Part shown: piece after piece, positions 18,942 to 27,827 of the stretch | Layout of the letters: every line of letters starts with the position of its first letter | Position numbering within the stretch: position 1 is the first letter of the stretch | NCBI GenBank assembly: GCA_037200845.1 | Contig: JBBCGQ010000001.1 | Location: 744,001 to 808,000 of the forward strand | DNA length: 64,000 nucleotides | DNA from: Bauldia sp. | GTDB lineage: Bacteria > Pseudomonadota > Alphaproteobacteria > Rhizobiales > Kaistiaceae | Reading direction: 5' to 3' | Notes under the pieces: model-generated | Told to the model about the DNA's origin: nothing | What the model saw: only the letters and a program-made list of their open reading frames with translations | Database searches by the model: none | Made by a program: the position numbers and the translations under genes

Positions 18942-19762
18942 GCGCCGCGCTGCAAGTCGTAACGACGCCGGAAGAATCCCCGCCGCCGATCCGCTGGCTC
19001 ATCGACGCCGTCCGGCGCAATCGCTTCATGCCGTTCCCGCCGCAGGATCGCCTGTTCGTAGGCGACGGCGACTATCGCGCCATCGGCGCCGAGTTTCTCG
19101 GCCACGCGGTGGAGCTCGGCGGCCTGCGTCCCGATGCGCACGTGCTCGACATCGGCTGCGGCATCGGCCGGCTCGCGGTGCCCATGACCCAGTACCTCGA
19201 TCCCGAGCGCGGCACCTACGACGGCGTCGATCCGGTCAAGGCCGGCATCGACTGGTGCGACGGCATCGTGACGCCGGCCTATCCTAACTTCCGCTTCCAG
19301 CACCTCGACATCCGGCACGCCATCTACAACCCGACGGGCACCGTCGCCGGCGCCGAGGTGACGCTGCCTTTCGCCGCTGCCGCCTTCGATTTCGTCGCGC
19401 TGATCTCGGTCGCGACGCACCTGCCGGCGGCGGAACTCCGCCGCTACGCCGTCGAGACCGCGCGCGTCCTGGCGCCGGGCGGCACCGTCATGCTGACCGC
19501 GTTCGTGATGACGCTGAATTCCGACGCGCCGTCGCGCACGCGCGACCCGCGTCTCGACTTCAAGCGCGTCGAGGGCGGGCCGGAGTGGCACGTCGACAAG
19601 GTCAATCCGCTGGGCGCCGTCGCCTTCGACGACGGTCTCATCGAGGAGGTCGTGGACGCCGCCGGTCTCGAGGTGCGGCGGAAGTCGCTCGGCCGCTGGC
19701 GCGGACGTCCGTCGGCGCATTTCCAGGACATCTTCATCATCGGCCACAAGCAGGCGAAATGA
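18938..19762 (+). CDS. SAM-dependent methyltransferase
   Basis: The 274-residue class I methyltransferase has motif I VLDIGCGIGRLAVPM (about residues 69-83), an acidic residue in YDGVDP after strand 2, and a post-motif region with VLAPGGTVMLTAF (about 179). ATG 18938 overlaps the preceding stop and gives a full-length protein. Lying between two glycosyltransferase genes in a coupled operon, it probably methylates a sugar or repeat-unit intermediate; the acceptor is unknown. Confidence 0.85.
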   Translation: MSAALQVVTTPEESPPPIRWLIDAVRRNRFMPFPPQDRLFVGDGDYRAIGAEFLGHAVELGGLRPDAHVLDIGCGIGRLAVPMTQYLDPERGTYDGVDPVKAGIDWCDGIVTPAYPNFRFQHLDIRHAIYNPTGTVAGAEVTLPFAAAAFDFVALISVATHLPAAELRRYAVETARVLAPGGTVMLTAFVMTLNSDAPSRTRDPRLDFKRVEGGPEWHVDKVNPLGAVAFDDGLIEEVVDAAGLEVRRKSLGRWRGRPSAHFQDIFIIGHKQAK

Positions 19763-21030
19763 CCAACCCGCGCATTCTCGTCGTCGCACACAATCACCCG
19801 GCGTTTCATCCCGGCGGGACCGAGATCGTCGCGCACGATCTGTTCCAGGCCTACAAGCGCGCCGGCTGGGACGCGCTGTTCCTCGCCGCGACCAACCAGA
19901 TCCACCGCGAGCCGCGCCCCGGCACCAGCTTTCAGGCCGTCGGCGACGCCGCCGACGAGATCATCCTGTGGGCCGGCCACTTCGACCGTTTCGCCATCAG
20001 CCAGATCGACCTGCACGGCGTCGTGCCCGATCTGATCAACCTGCTCGAGCAGTTCCGTCCCGACGTCGTCGAGATCCATCATCTGCTGCTCGTCGGCGCG
20101 GAGTTTCCGGCGCTCGTCCGCCGCGTGCTGCCCAACGCGCGCATCGTCTTCATGCTGCACGACTACTACCCGATCTGCGCCAACGAGGGCCTGATGGTCC
20201 GCACCAAGGACCACGCGCGCTGCCTCGATGCGTCGCCGGATCGCTGCCACGCCTGCTTCACGGAGATATCGGCGGCGACGTTCCGGCTGCGCGAGCTGAA
20301 CCTCAAATCGCACCTCGTCGCGGTCGACACCTTCATCAGCCCCAGCCAGTTCCTCAAGGATCGCTACATCGACTGGGGCATCCCGGCCGAGCGCATCGAG
20401 GTGATCGAGAACGGCCACCCGGCGGAGGATCCGGTGCCGCATCGCGGTCCGCCGTACGTGACGCGCAACGTCTTCGGTTATTTCGGCAATCTCAATCCGT
20501 GGAAGGGCGTCAATGTCCTCCTCGACGCCTGCCGCGAGCTCGCCGAATCCGGCGTCGAGTTCGAGCTGCGCGTCCACGGCGCCGCGCTGTTCCAGAGCGA
20601 CGCCTTCACCGCCGATCTCGAATCGAAATTCGCGCGGGCCGGCGACAGCGTCAGCCGCCTCGGCCAGTACGGCCGCGCCGACGTGCCGTCGCTGATGGCG
20701 GAAGTCGATTGGGTCGTCGTGCCGTCGGTGTGGTGGGAGAATGCGCCGCTCACCATCGGCGAGGCCCGCTTCCACGGCCGCCCGGTGATCGCGTCGGGCA
20801 TCGGCGGCATGGCCGAGCTGGTCGACGACGAGCGCGACGGCCTCCACGTCCGCCCCGGCGATGCGCGCGATCTCGCCCGCGTCATGCGCCGCTGCGCCGA
20901 GGATCCCGCCCTGTGGCGGCGGCTGGCGGCAGCATCGACGCGGCCGCCGACGACCGACGAAATCGCGGCGCGCCACATGGCGGCCTTCGGCCACCGGCGC
21001 GTGCGCGTCGGCGCGCTGGTGGCGGCCTAG
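19759..21030 (+). CDS. GT4 glycosyltransferase
   Basis: The 423-residue protein has an N-terminal GT4 acceptor half beginning ILVVAHNHPAFHPGGTEIVA and a C-terminal donor half with VFGYFGNLNPWKGVNVLLDA, the WWENAPLTIGEARFHGRPVI segment and GGMAELV (E-x7-E-type arrangement). A cysteine-bearing insert (about 155-172) follows the HDYYPICANEG motif; the related enzyme at 23970 has the same insert, so the two are paralogues. ATG 19759 overlaps the methyltransferase stop. Predicted to act at the cytoplasmic membrane face on the lipid-linked repeat unit. Confidence 0.87.
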   Translation: MTNPRILVVAHNHPAFHPGGTEIVAHDLFQAYKRAGWDALFLAATNQIHREPRPGTSFQAVGDAADEIILWAGHFDRFAISQIDLHGVVPDLINLLEQFRPDVVEIHHLLLVGAEFPALVRRVLPNARIVFMLHDYYPICANEGLMVRTKDHARCLDASPDRCHACFTEISAATFRLRELNLKSHLVAVDTFISPSQFLKDRYIDWGIPAERIEVIENGHPAEDPVPHRGPPYVTRNVFGYFGNLNPWKGVNVLLDACRELAESGVEFELRVHGAALFQSDAFTADLESKFARAGDSVSRLGQYGRADVPSLMAEVDWVVVPSVWWENAPLTIGEARFHGRPVIASGIGGMAELVDDERDGLHVRPGDARDLARVMRRCAEDPALWRRLAAASTRPPTTDEIAARHMAAFGHRRVRVGALVAA

Positions 21031-21041
21031 GGAGCCCAGCC

Positions 21042-21788
21042 ATGACCGCCGCCGCCAACAGTCTCTCCGTTCCCACCCCGCCGCCGCTGCCGCAGGTCGC
21101 GCCGCTGCGCGGCCGTATCGATGCCATCGACGGCACGCGCGTCTACGGTTGGGCCTGGTATCCGGCCGCGCCGCGCGAACGCATCAGCGTCCGCATCTTC
21201 GACGGCGACGAGCAGCTCGCCGTGGCCGTTGCCGACAAGCCGCGCATCGACCTCAGGCGGAACGGCGTCGGCGACGGCGCTCACGCCTTCGACATCGAGT
21301 TGCAGCGCCCGGTCTCGCGCGTGCTCCGCGTCGTCGCCATGCATCCGAGCGGTGGGCCCGACCTCGAACTCGACGTGCCGGTGTCGTCCGAACCGACGGC
21401 CGAGTCGGCCATCGCCGCATCCTTTGGCCCCATCCTCGACCGCCTCGAGGCGGCGATCGTGGCGCAGCGCCGCATCCAGGCCCGCCAGTCCGGATCGCTC
21501 GGCGAGCTGAACGCCGCCGCGCAGCGTCTCGCCGAGGTCGCGACCGCCGATGGCGGCCTCGTCGACTCGGTCAAGGGTCTTGGCGATCGGCAGCAGTCGA
21601 TGGCCGACCGTATTTCCGAGCTCGAAGTTTTGCTCGTCCGCTTCGACGGCGTGACCCACACCTTCCACAACCGGCTGGAGGCGCTTGCCAAGCAGCACGT
21701 CCATCCGGTGAAGGGCCACCTCATGTGGCTCGCCGCCGCCGTCGGCCTGGTGATCGGCGTCGCCGTCACCGCGGCGATGAGGCTCTGA
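21042..21788 (+). CDS. Tail-anchored protein with beta-sandwich module, exopolysaccharide locus
   Basis: The 248-residue protein belongs to no family I can name. Residues about 20-110 form a module with RIDAIDGTRVYGWAWYP and an IDLRR-N-GVGDGAHAF motif, related to the GW-containing segments of the genes at 16749 and 21790. Residues about 130-220 are predominantly helical with coiled-coil character, and residues about 227-247 form one hydrophobic helix at the extreme C-terminus, so the protein should be tail-anchored with its bulk in the cytoplasm. It lies between a glycosyltransferase and a GT-like gene, which suggests a membrane scaffold for the synthesis complex. That role is inference. Confidence 0.7.
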   Translation: MTAAANSLSVPTPPPLPQVAPLRGRIDAIDGTRVYGWAWYPAAPRERISVRIFDGDEQLAVAVADKPRIDLRRNGVGDGAHAFDIELQRPVSRVLRVVAMHPSGGPDLELDVPVSSEPTAESAIAASFGPILDRLEAAIVAQRRIQARQSGSLGELNAAAQRLAEVATADGGLVDSVKGLGDRQQSMADRISELEVLLVRFDGVTHTFHNRLEALAKQHVHPVKGHLMWLAAAVGLVIGVAVTAAMRL

Positions 21789-21789
21789 C

Positions 21790-23964
21790 GTGGCCGAGCT
21801 GCCCGACATTCCGCGTCTCTCGCCCGACACCGGGCTCTGGGCGATGACCGAGGACGGCGCCGTAATCATGGCGGCGCTGGGCGATGGCGTACCCGCGACC
21901 GTCGATGTCTTCCCCAACGACGACGCGCGACTCAAGTGGCAGGCCGCAGCGGTAAGCTGGCCGCTTGCGCAACCGTCGGCCGGGCATCCGTCCGCGTTTG
22001 CCGCGGTCTTCCCGTTGCCGGCGCGCGAACGTAGCGCCCTGCGCTCGGTCTCGCTCGTGGTGCGCGGCCGCAAGATCGCGCTGGCATTGCAGCGGCCCGC
22101 GAGCCTCGACGCAATCTTTCGCGTCATCGCCGCCGAGTCCGGCTCCGCCTTCGGCGCGGTTGTCGATGGACTAGTCGAGGGCCTGCTCGGCGAATCGCCG
22201 TCGCCCTCGCGCGTCCGGGCCGCCGCAACTTTGATCCGCCTCGCCGCGCGCCGCACCGGCTTCATCGAAGTCTGCGGCGTCTCGGAAGGCGACGAAATCT
22301 TCCTGCAGGGCTGGGCTTCCGATCTCCCCGCCGGCCGCACGCGCATCGTCACCGCCGGCGAGCCGCCGGCCATCGCCGAGTTCGTGTCGGCCAGCTACGA
22401 GCGCGACGACCTCGGCGGTCGCGGCCGCGGCTTCGCCGGCATCATCGCGCCGGCGCCGCTCGGCGATCCCTCGCTGCTGACGCAGATCTTCTATCGCGGC
22501 GACGAAGGCTGGCGCGCCGTCGATGTCTATAACCAGCGCAAGCTCATCGCCGCCCGCGAAATCCCCGGCCACCTGCGCAGTTTGCTGCCGCGCGCCACCG
22601 CGCCGGAAGACGTGCTGATCCGCCTGCGCCGCACCGCGCACCGCTTCGACGGCCGCGAGACGGTATCGCAGCTTCAGGAGCCGGTGCGCCTCGGCATCGA
22701 CGTGGCCGTCGCGGTGCCCGGCGCCGGCATTCTGGTCGCCGGGTGGCTGCTCGACCCGAAAAAGCGCGTCAGCGCCGTCCGCCTCCACGCCGGCCCCGAG
22801 ACCGTCGTCATCAGCAGCGACTGGACGCGGTTGCCGCGCGCCGATGTTGCCGGCGCCTATGCCAGCGATCCACTGTTCCGCGATCTCGCCGGCGCCGGCA
22901 GGCAATCCGGCTTCCTTGCCTTCGCGCCGGTCGCCGAGGCCAACGCAGGTTCGGCCCACCTCGAGCTCGATCTCGGCGACGGCAATCCGCCGTCGTTCTT
23001 CCCGCTGACGTTCGCCGAGGCGCCGCCACGCGAGGTCATCGGCAAGCTGCTCAATTCGATCGACGTGCGCTCGGCTGCCGCCGACGCGATCGTCGATCGG
23101 CAGCTCGGCCCCATGCTGCGGGCCGCCGGCCGCGACGCGCCGCCGGCGGGTGAAGCGGCCGACGTCGGCGTGCCCGGCGCCTTCGACGATCCGGCCTCCA
23201 TCGCCATTGTCATCGGCGCCGACGATCGTGCCGGCGACGCGCTCGCCCTTCTGCCGCTGCTCGCCATCGATCCGTTCGCGCGCCGCCTGCCCATCGTTTT
23301 CGCGGCGCCGGGCGAGACATTGTTCGCGGTCGCCGGCGAGGTCCGCCGCCTGGCGTCGTTCTACCGCCTCGCACTCCGCCTGGTTCCGACCGCGTCCGGC
23401 GACGACATGCTCGACGGGCTGGAGGCCGGCGCCGCCGCCACGCGGGCCGGGACCCTGGTCCTGCTCGCCGCCAACATGCTGCCCGCGTCGCCGGGCTGGC
23501 TGCAGCGCCTGATCGAGACTTACCGCCAGAACGGCAGCCGCCACCTCGTCTGCCCGACCGTCCTGTTCGACGACAATTCGGTCCGCTGGGCGGGCACGCA
23601 TTTTTCCGAGCGCGACGGCAGGCGCGAGCTTCGCTTCGCGCACCGCGGCTTCCCGCGCGCGGTGCTGGCCGGCGCCGAGCTGGAGGAAGTCTCCGCCGGC
23701 ACGCTGGAGTGCTGCGTCGTCTCACGCGCCGGCTTCGAAGCGGCGGGCGGCTTCGCCCGCGGCTACCTCGGGCCGGCGGCGCGCAATCTCGACATGGCGC
23801 TCCGCATACGCCTCGCCGGCACGCCAGCGCTGTGGCAGCCGCAGGCCGAGGTCGTCGCGGCCGAGGAACGCACGCTTGCGTCCGAGCCCGCGCTCGCCCG
23901 CCGCGTCGATCAGTGGGCCTTCGATCATCGCTGGGCGCTCGCCCTCGCCAACATGCGGAGATAG
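21790..23964 (+). CDS. Degenerate GT2-like protein (probable pseudo-glycosyltransferase)
   Basis: The 724-residue protein starts at GTG 21790, one base after the previous stop. Its architecture parallels the GT2 enzyme at 16749: an N-terminal unknown region, a module with ILVAGWLLDPKKR (about 315), and a C-terminal GT2-like fold from about residue 470. Landmarks align (DNSVRWAGTHFS with DNSIQHAGMYFS; AGFEAAGGF with DVFESVGGF), but the key acidic residues are gone: LNSDVIPAS becomes LAANMLPAS and YEDSDLCLK becomes ARNLDMALR. The frame is long and intact, so this is not a decayed gene. A non-catalytic binding or scaffold role is inferred. Confidence 0.75.
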   Translation: MAELPDIPRLSPDTGLWAMTEDGAVIMAALGDGVPATVDVFPNDDARLKWQAAAVSWPLAQPSAGHPSAFAAVFPLPARERSALRSVSLVVRGRKIALALQRPASLDAIFRVIAAESGSAFGAVVDGLVEGLLGESPSPSRVRAAATLIRLAARRTGFIEVCGVSEGDEIFLQGWASDLPAGRTRIVTAGEPPAIAEFVSASYERDDLGGRGRGFAGIIAPAPLGDPSLLTQIFYRGDEGWRAVDVYNQRKLIAAREIPGHLRSLLPRATAPEDVLIRLRRTAHRFDGRETVSQLQEPVRLGIDVAVAVPGAGILVAGWLLDPKKRVSAVRLHAGPETVVISSDWTRLPRADVAGAYASDPLFRDLAGAGRQSGFLAFAPVAEANAGSAHLELDLGDGNPPSFFPLTFAEAPPREVIGKLLNSIDVRSAAADAIVDRQLGPMLRAAGRDAPPAGEAADVGVPGAFDDPASIAIVIGADDRAGDALALLPLLAIDPFARRLPIVFAAPGETLFAVAGEVRRLASFYRLALRLVPTASGDDMLDGLEAGAAATRAGTLVLLAANMLPASPGWLQRLIETYRQNGSRHLVCPTVLFDDNSVRWAGTHFSERDGRRELRFAHRGFPRAVLAGAELEEVSAGTLECCVVSRAGFEAAGGFARGYLGPAARNLDMALRIRLAGTPALWQPQAEVVAAEERTLASEPALARRVDQWAFDHRWALALANMRR

Positions 23965-23969
23965 CCACG

Positions 23970-25322
23970 GTGGAACCGCTGCGCATCCTCGTCGTCTCGC
24001 ACGGCCACCCGAAGATTTCGCTGGGCGGCGCCGAGGTCGCCTCACACAACCTGCACAAGGGCCTGAACGCCGTCGCCGGCGTCAGCTCCGCTTTCCTGGC
24101 GCGTGTCGGCACGCCGTTCCCGCGCCACGCCGACTCGGCATTGATGAGCCACGGCCTCGCCGACAACGAGATCCTGTTCCACACCGACCGCTACGATCAC
24201 TTCATGCTGTCGAGCGCCGATACCGACGACATCGGCCGCGATCTCGTGCGCTACGTCGAGGCGACACGCCCGCACGTCATCCATTTCCACCACGTCATCG
24301 GCCTCGGCCTCGAGTCGCTCTACGCCGTCCGCGAGGCGGCGCCCGATGCCGCGCTGCTGATGACGTTCCACGAGTATCTCGCGCTCTGCCACCACCACGG
24401 CCAGATGGTGAAGAAGGGCGGCGCGCTCTGCACGCGCTCGACGCCGATCGACTGCAGCCAGTGCTTCCCCGACATCGCGCCGGCGAAATTCCTGCGCCGG
24501 GAAAAATTCATCCGCGGCATGCTGGAGCTCTGCGATCATTTCGTCTCGCCGAGCCATTTCCTCGCCGATCGCTATGTCGCCTGGGGCCTGCCGGCCGAGC
24601 GCATCTCGGTCATCGAGAACGGCCTCGACATCGCCGCGCCGGCGCCGGCGCGCGCGTTGAGCGGCCCTGAGCCGCGCCGGTCGCGCTTCGCCTTCTTCGG
24701 CCAGATGATCGAGTTCAAGGGCGCCGACGTGCTGCTCGACGCCGTCGCGCGCGTGCCCGCCGAAATCTGGGGCAGCGATGCCCGCGCCATGATTTTCGGC
24801 GGCCACATCGAGCGCGCCCCGCCCGAATATCGCGAGCGCATCGCGAAACTCGAGCTTGCCGCCGCCGGCCGCGCCCAGCTCTACGGCGCCTACCGCAACG
24901 ACGACATGCCGCGCCTGATGCAGTCGTGCGACTGGGTCGTCGTGCCCTCGACGTGGTGGGAAAATTCGCCGGTCGTGATCCAGGAGGCGTTCTTCCACGG
25001 CCGCCCGGTGATCGCCTCGAACCTCGGCGGCATGGCCGAGAAGATCACCGACGGCATCGACGGCATGCACTTCCGCGCCAGGAGCGCCGAGGATCTCGCC
25101 GACCGCCTGATCCAGGCGCTGACCGAGCCCGGGCTGTGGGAGCGGCTGCGCGGCGGCATCCGCCGCCCGATGAATCACGTCGAATGCGCCGAGGCGCATC
25201 TCGATCTCTACCGCGACGTTTTGCGAACGCGCTCGCGCCCCGCCGCGCGCGGCCACTACGACGACGCCGCCACGATCGACCTTGGCTCACGCGAAAGGAG
25301 GGTCGCATGGCCCGCGCTCTAG
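23970..25322 (+). CDS. GT4 glycosyltransferase, paralogue of the gene at 19759
   Basis: The 450-residue protein opens with RILVVSHGHPKISLGGAEVA and has the donor-half landmarks RFAFFGQMIEFKGADVLLDA, VVPSTWWENSPVVIQEAFFH and GGMAEKI. A cysteine-bearing stretch after TFHEYLALCHHHG (LCTRS, DCSQCF; about 150-170) matches the insert of its paralogue. GTG 23970 is chosen because it directly precedes the conserved first strand and lies 5 bp after the preceding stop; longer frames overlap that gene. The 3' end overlaps the next gene by 16 bp. Predicted transferase of the exopolysaccharide repeat unit, specificity unknown. Confidence 0.86.
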   Translation: MEPLRILVVSHGHPKISLGGAEVASHNLHKGLNAVAGVSSAFLARVGTPFPRHADSALMSHGLADNEILFHTDRYDHFMLSSADTDDIGRDLVRYVEATRPHVIHFHHVIGLGLESLYAVREAAPDAALLMTFHEYLALCHHHGQMVKKGGALCTRSTPIDCSQCFPDIAPAKFLRREKFIRGMLELCDHFVSPSHFLADRYVAWGLPAERISVIENGLDIAAPAPARALSGPEPRRSRFAFFGQMIEFKGADVLLDAVARVPAEIWGSDARAMIFGGHIERAPPEYRERIAKLELAAAGRAQLYGAYRNDDMPRLMQSCDWVVVPSTWWENSPVVIQEAFFHGRPVIASNLGGMAEKITDGIDGMHFRARSAEDLADRLIQALTEPGLWERLRGGIRRPMNHVECAEAHLDLYRDVLRTRSRPAARGHYDDAATIDLGSRERRVAWPAL

Positions 25323-26494
25323 TGATGATTCCCTCAGGCGAGGTGTACGACCACGACTGCGTGCGTTGGTACAGCTACCAGGAGGTCCAGCGGAACATCA
25401 ACGGCTACCACAACATCGGCGACGCCTTCGTCTACGACTCGTCGCTGAAGCTGCTGAACTTCGACAAGCTCGCCGTGCTGCCGATCGCCGAGCCCAACAT
25501 GGCCGACATCGACCGCATGCGCGAAGAATACGACTACGTCTTCATGCGCGGCTCGAACTACATCAACGAGACCATGAACTGGCGGCAGAGCGTCGCGGTG
25601 CTGCGCCGCCTCAAGCTGCCGGTCATCGCCTTCGGCATCGGCGCGCAGGCGCCGGTCAAGGGCAAGCTGACGCTGTCGAAGGAATCGCAGACGGCGTTCC
25701 GCATCATGGCCGACTCGACGACGTCGCTCGGCGTCCGCGGCGCCTATTCGGCGCAGGTGCTGTGGGACATCGGCGTGCGCAACGTGCGCATTGTCGGCTG
25801 CCCGACCGCCTTCCGCGGCAACGACCCGTATCTTCAGATCACGCTGCCGAAGCTCGAGGACGTGAGGAACGTCGGCGTGACGCTGCGCCGCGAGGTCTCG
25901 TCCGATTACGCCCAGGACATCGACCGCTATCTCAGCGTCCACCGCACGCTGATCAAGGACATGTCGGCGCGCTTCAACACCACGCTGATGGCGCAGGGCG
26001 AGATCGAGGAAAAGAAGCTGGTGATGGGCACCGACGAGCAGAAGGCCGAGGCGTGGGCGGCGCTGAAGGGCAACCCTCCGGTCGCCGCGCATTATCTCGA
26101 CGACGAGGTCGAGCGGCTTTACCGCGAGCGCCTGTTCTATTCCGACGTGGTCAAGGACTACGAGGATCTCGTCCGCCGCCAGGACCTCGTGCTCGGCTAT
26201 CGCCTGCACGGCAACCTGATGGCGTTGGCGAACGGCGTTCCGTCCGTCTACTTCACCTACGACAGCCGCACCGCCGAGTTCGCCGAGACCTTCCAGATCC
26301 CGAGCTTCGACGTCTTCTCGGGCAAGGACTTCGTCCTCGACGATTATTGGGATCAGGCGCTGTTCGACAGGTTCAACCGCGCCCGTTTCCAGACCTATCG
26401 CGAGATGCACGCGTTCCTGAACGAGAACGGCATCGACAACAAGATGGTCGACGTGATGGCCCGCCCGAGCGAGCCGTTGCGGAAGATCGCGTGA
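25307..26494 (+). CDS. Polysaccharide pyruvyl transferase family protein (first copy)
   Basis: The 395-residue protein is predicted to add ketal-linked pyruvate from phosphoenolpyruvate to a sugar of the polymer, giving it negative charge. Family features are YHNIGDAFVYDSSLK near the N-terminus, VIAFGIGAQAP (about 107), SLGVRGAYSAQVL, GCPTAFRG, and the conserved GYRLHGNLMALANGVPSVY near residue 305. The start at 25307 has a strong AAAGGAGG ribosome binding site inside the end of the preceding gene. A close paralogue follows. S. meliloti galactoglucan is pyruvylated, which fits the locus. Confidence 0.88.
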   Translation: MARALVMIPSGEVYDHDCVRWYSYQEVQRNINGYHNIGDAFVYDSSLKLLNFDKLAVLPIAEPNMADIDRMREEYDYVFMRGSNYINETMNWRQSVAVLRRLKLPVIAFGIGAQAPVKGKLTLSKESQTAFRIMADSTTSLGVRGAYSAQVLWDIGVRNVRIVGCPTAFRGNDPYLQITLPKLEDVRNVGVTLRREVSSDYAQDIDRYLSVHRTLIKDMSARFNTTLMAQGEIEEKKLVMGTDEQKAEAWAALKGNPPVAAHYLDDEVERLYRERLFYSDVVKDYEDLVRRQDLVLGYRLHGNLMALANGVPSVYFTYDSRTAEFAETFQIPSFDVFSGKDFVLDDYWDQALFDRFNRARFQTYREMHAFLNENGIDNKMVDVMARPSEPLRKIA

Positions 26495-26547
26495 CCGAGA
26501 GAAGCGCGGGAAGGCCGACCAAACCTGTAATCAGAGGAGTGCGTAGC

Positions 26548-27827
26548 GTGAAGAAAGCCAACCGTCGCCGCGAGCCGGCGAAGGCCAAGGTGGCCACGAT
26601 TCCCGCCCGGCCTGCCAAGCTGAAGTTCGTTCCCCGCCGCGCCCCCGACCGGCCGGCGCGCATCGGCGTGATCAGCCCTGCCGGCAAGGTGGTCAACCAC
26701 GACGAGGTCGTCACCTATGCGCACGGCGAGCCGGAGAAGTCGATCCGCCAGTTCATGAACATCGGCGACGGCTTCGTCTACGATTCGTCGCTGAAGATTC
26801 TCGATTTCTCGGAGCTGGTGCCGATCTATGTTTCGGAGACCGAGAAGGACCGCGACGCGCACATCGAGCAGATCAACCAGCTCGACTACCTGTTCCTGCG
26901 CGGCTCGAACTACATCAACACCAACGGCAAGTGGGACGGTGTTACCGCGCTCCTCGAGAAGACCACGGTGCCGATTATCGCCTTCGGCATCGGTCTGCAG
27001 GCGCCGGACAGCGCCACGGAATTCGTCAACGAATCGACGCGGCGTTTCCTGCAACTGATCTCGGATCGCTCCGTATCGCTGGGCGTTCGCGGCGAGCTGT
27101 CGCAAAAGGCGCTGGCCACGATCGGGATAAAGAATACGCGCATCTTCGGTTGCCCGACGATGTTCCGCGCCGGCCAGCCGGAGATCCATCTCCGCCAGGT
27201 CGATCCGGCCTCGATCGACCGGCTCGGCTTCACGCTTCGCCGCAATACGCACGGCCGCCAGACCTTGCAGCGCTATCTCATCCGCACGCTGTCGGAGCAG
27301 TATCACACGACCATCTTCTGTGCCGGCGAGCTGGAGGAGAAGGCGATCTACTACGCCGGCAAGGGCGAGCTGGACGACCGCGCCGCTGTCATGACCAACG
27401 CCGTCCAGGCGCTCACCGATCAGGACTGGGTGTTCGGCCCCGACGATCCGCTGCTCGCCCTCTATCGTTCTTCGCTCGCCGTCTTCGAGACGGTGACCGA
27501 CTTCGAGAACGAGATGCGCAAGATGAGCGCCGTCACCGGGTTCCGTCTGCACGGTAACCTGATGGCGCTCGCCAACAGCATCCGGCCCTCTACGTCACCT
27601 ACGACAGCCGCACGCGGGAGTTCGTCGAGACGCTCGGCATCCCGTTCGTCGAGTCGCGCCTGATGGACAAGTTCTCGTTCCGCAAGGAATGGGAGAAGGC
27701 CGACTTCGCGAAATTCGAGCGGACCTATGCCGCCCGCTTCCGCGATCTCGTCGCCTTCCTCGAGGAGAACGGCATGCCGCATCGCCTCAACGATGGCAGG
27801 GCGGAGGCGCTGGTTGCCGCAGAATAG
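26548..27827 (+). pseudogene. Polysaccharide pyruvyl transferase family protein (second copy, frameshifted)
   Basis: The frame from GTG 26548 (AGAGGAG at 26533-26539; another GTG at 26491 overlaps the previous stop) encodes a Lys/Arg-rich N-terminus, then MNIGDGFVYDSSLK, VPIIAFGIGLQAP, SLGVRGELSQKAL and GFRLHGNLMALANSI, parallel to the first copy. At 27582-27583 the frame breaks. Shifting by one base restores ALYVTYDSRTREFVETLGIP and a normal C-terminus to TAG at 27825-27827. Inserting one C in the ATCCGG run would give one 426-residue protein. Everything else is intact, so this is either a very recent mutation or a sequencing error. Confidence 0.85.

Noticed and set aside
27727-27792. ATG 27727 as the start of the secreted protein
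   Set aside because: It would place a Ser/Arg-rich shadow of the pyruvyltransferase C-terminus before the signal peptide; ATG 27793 or TTG 27814 is more sensible.
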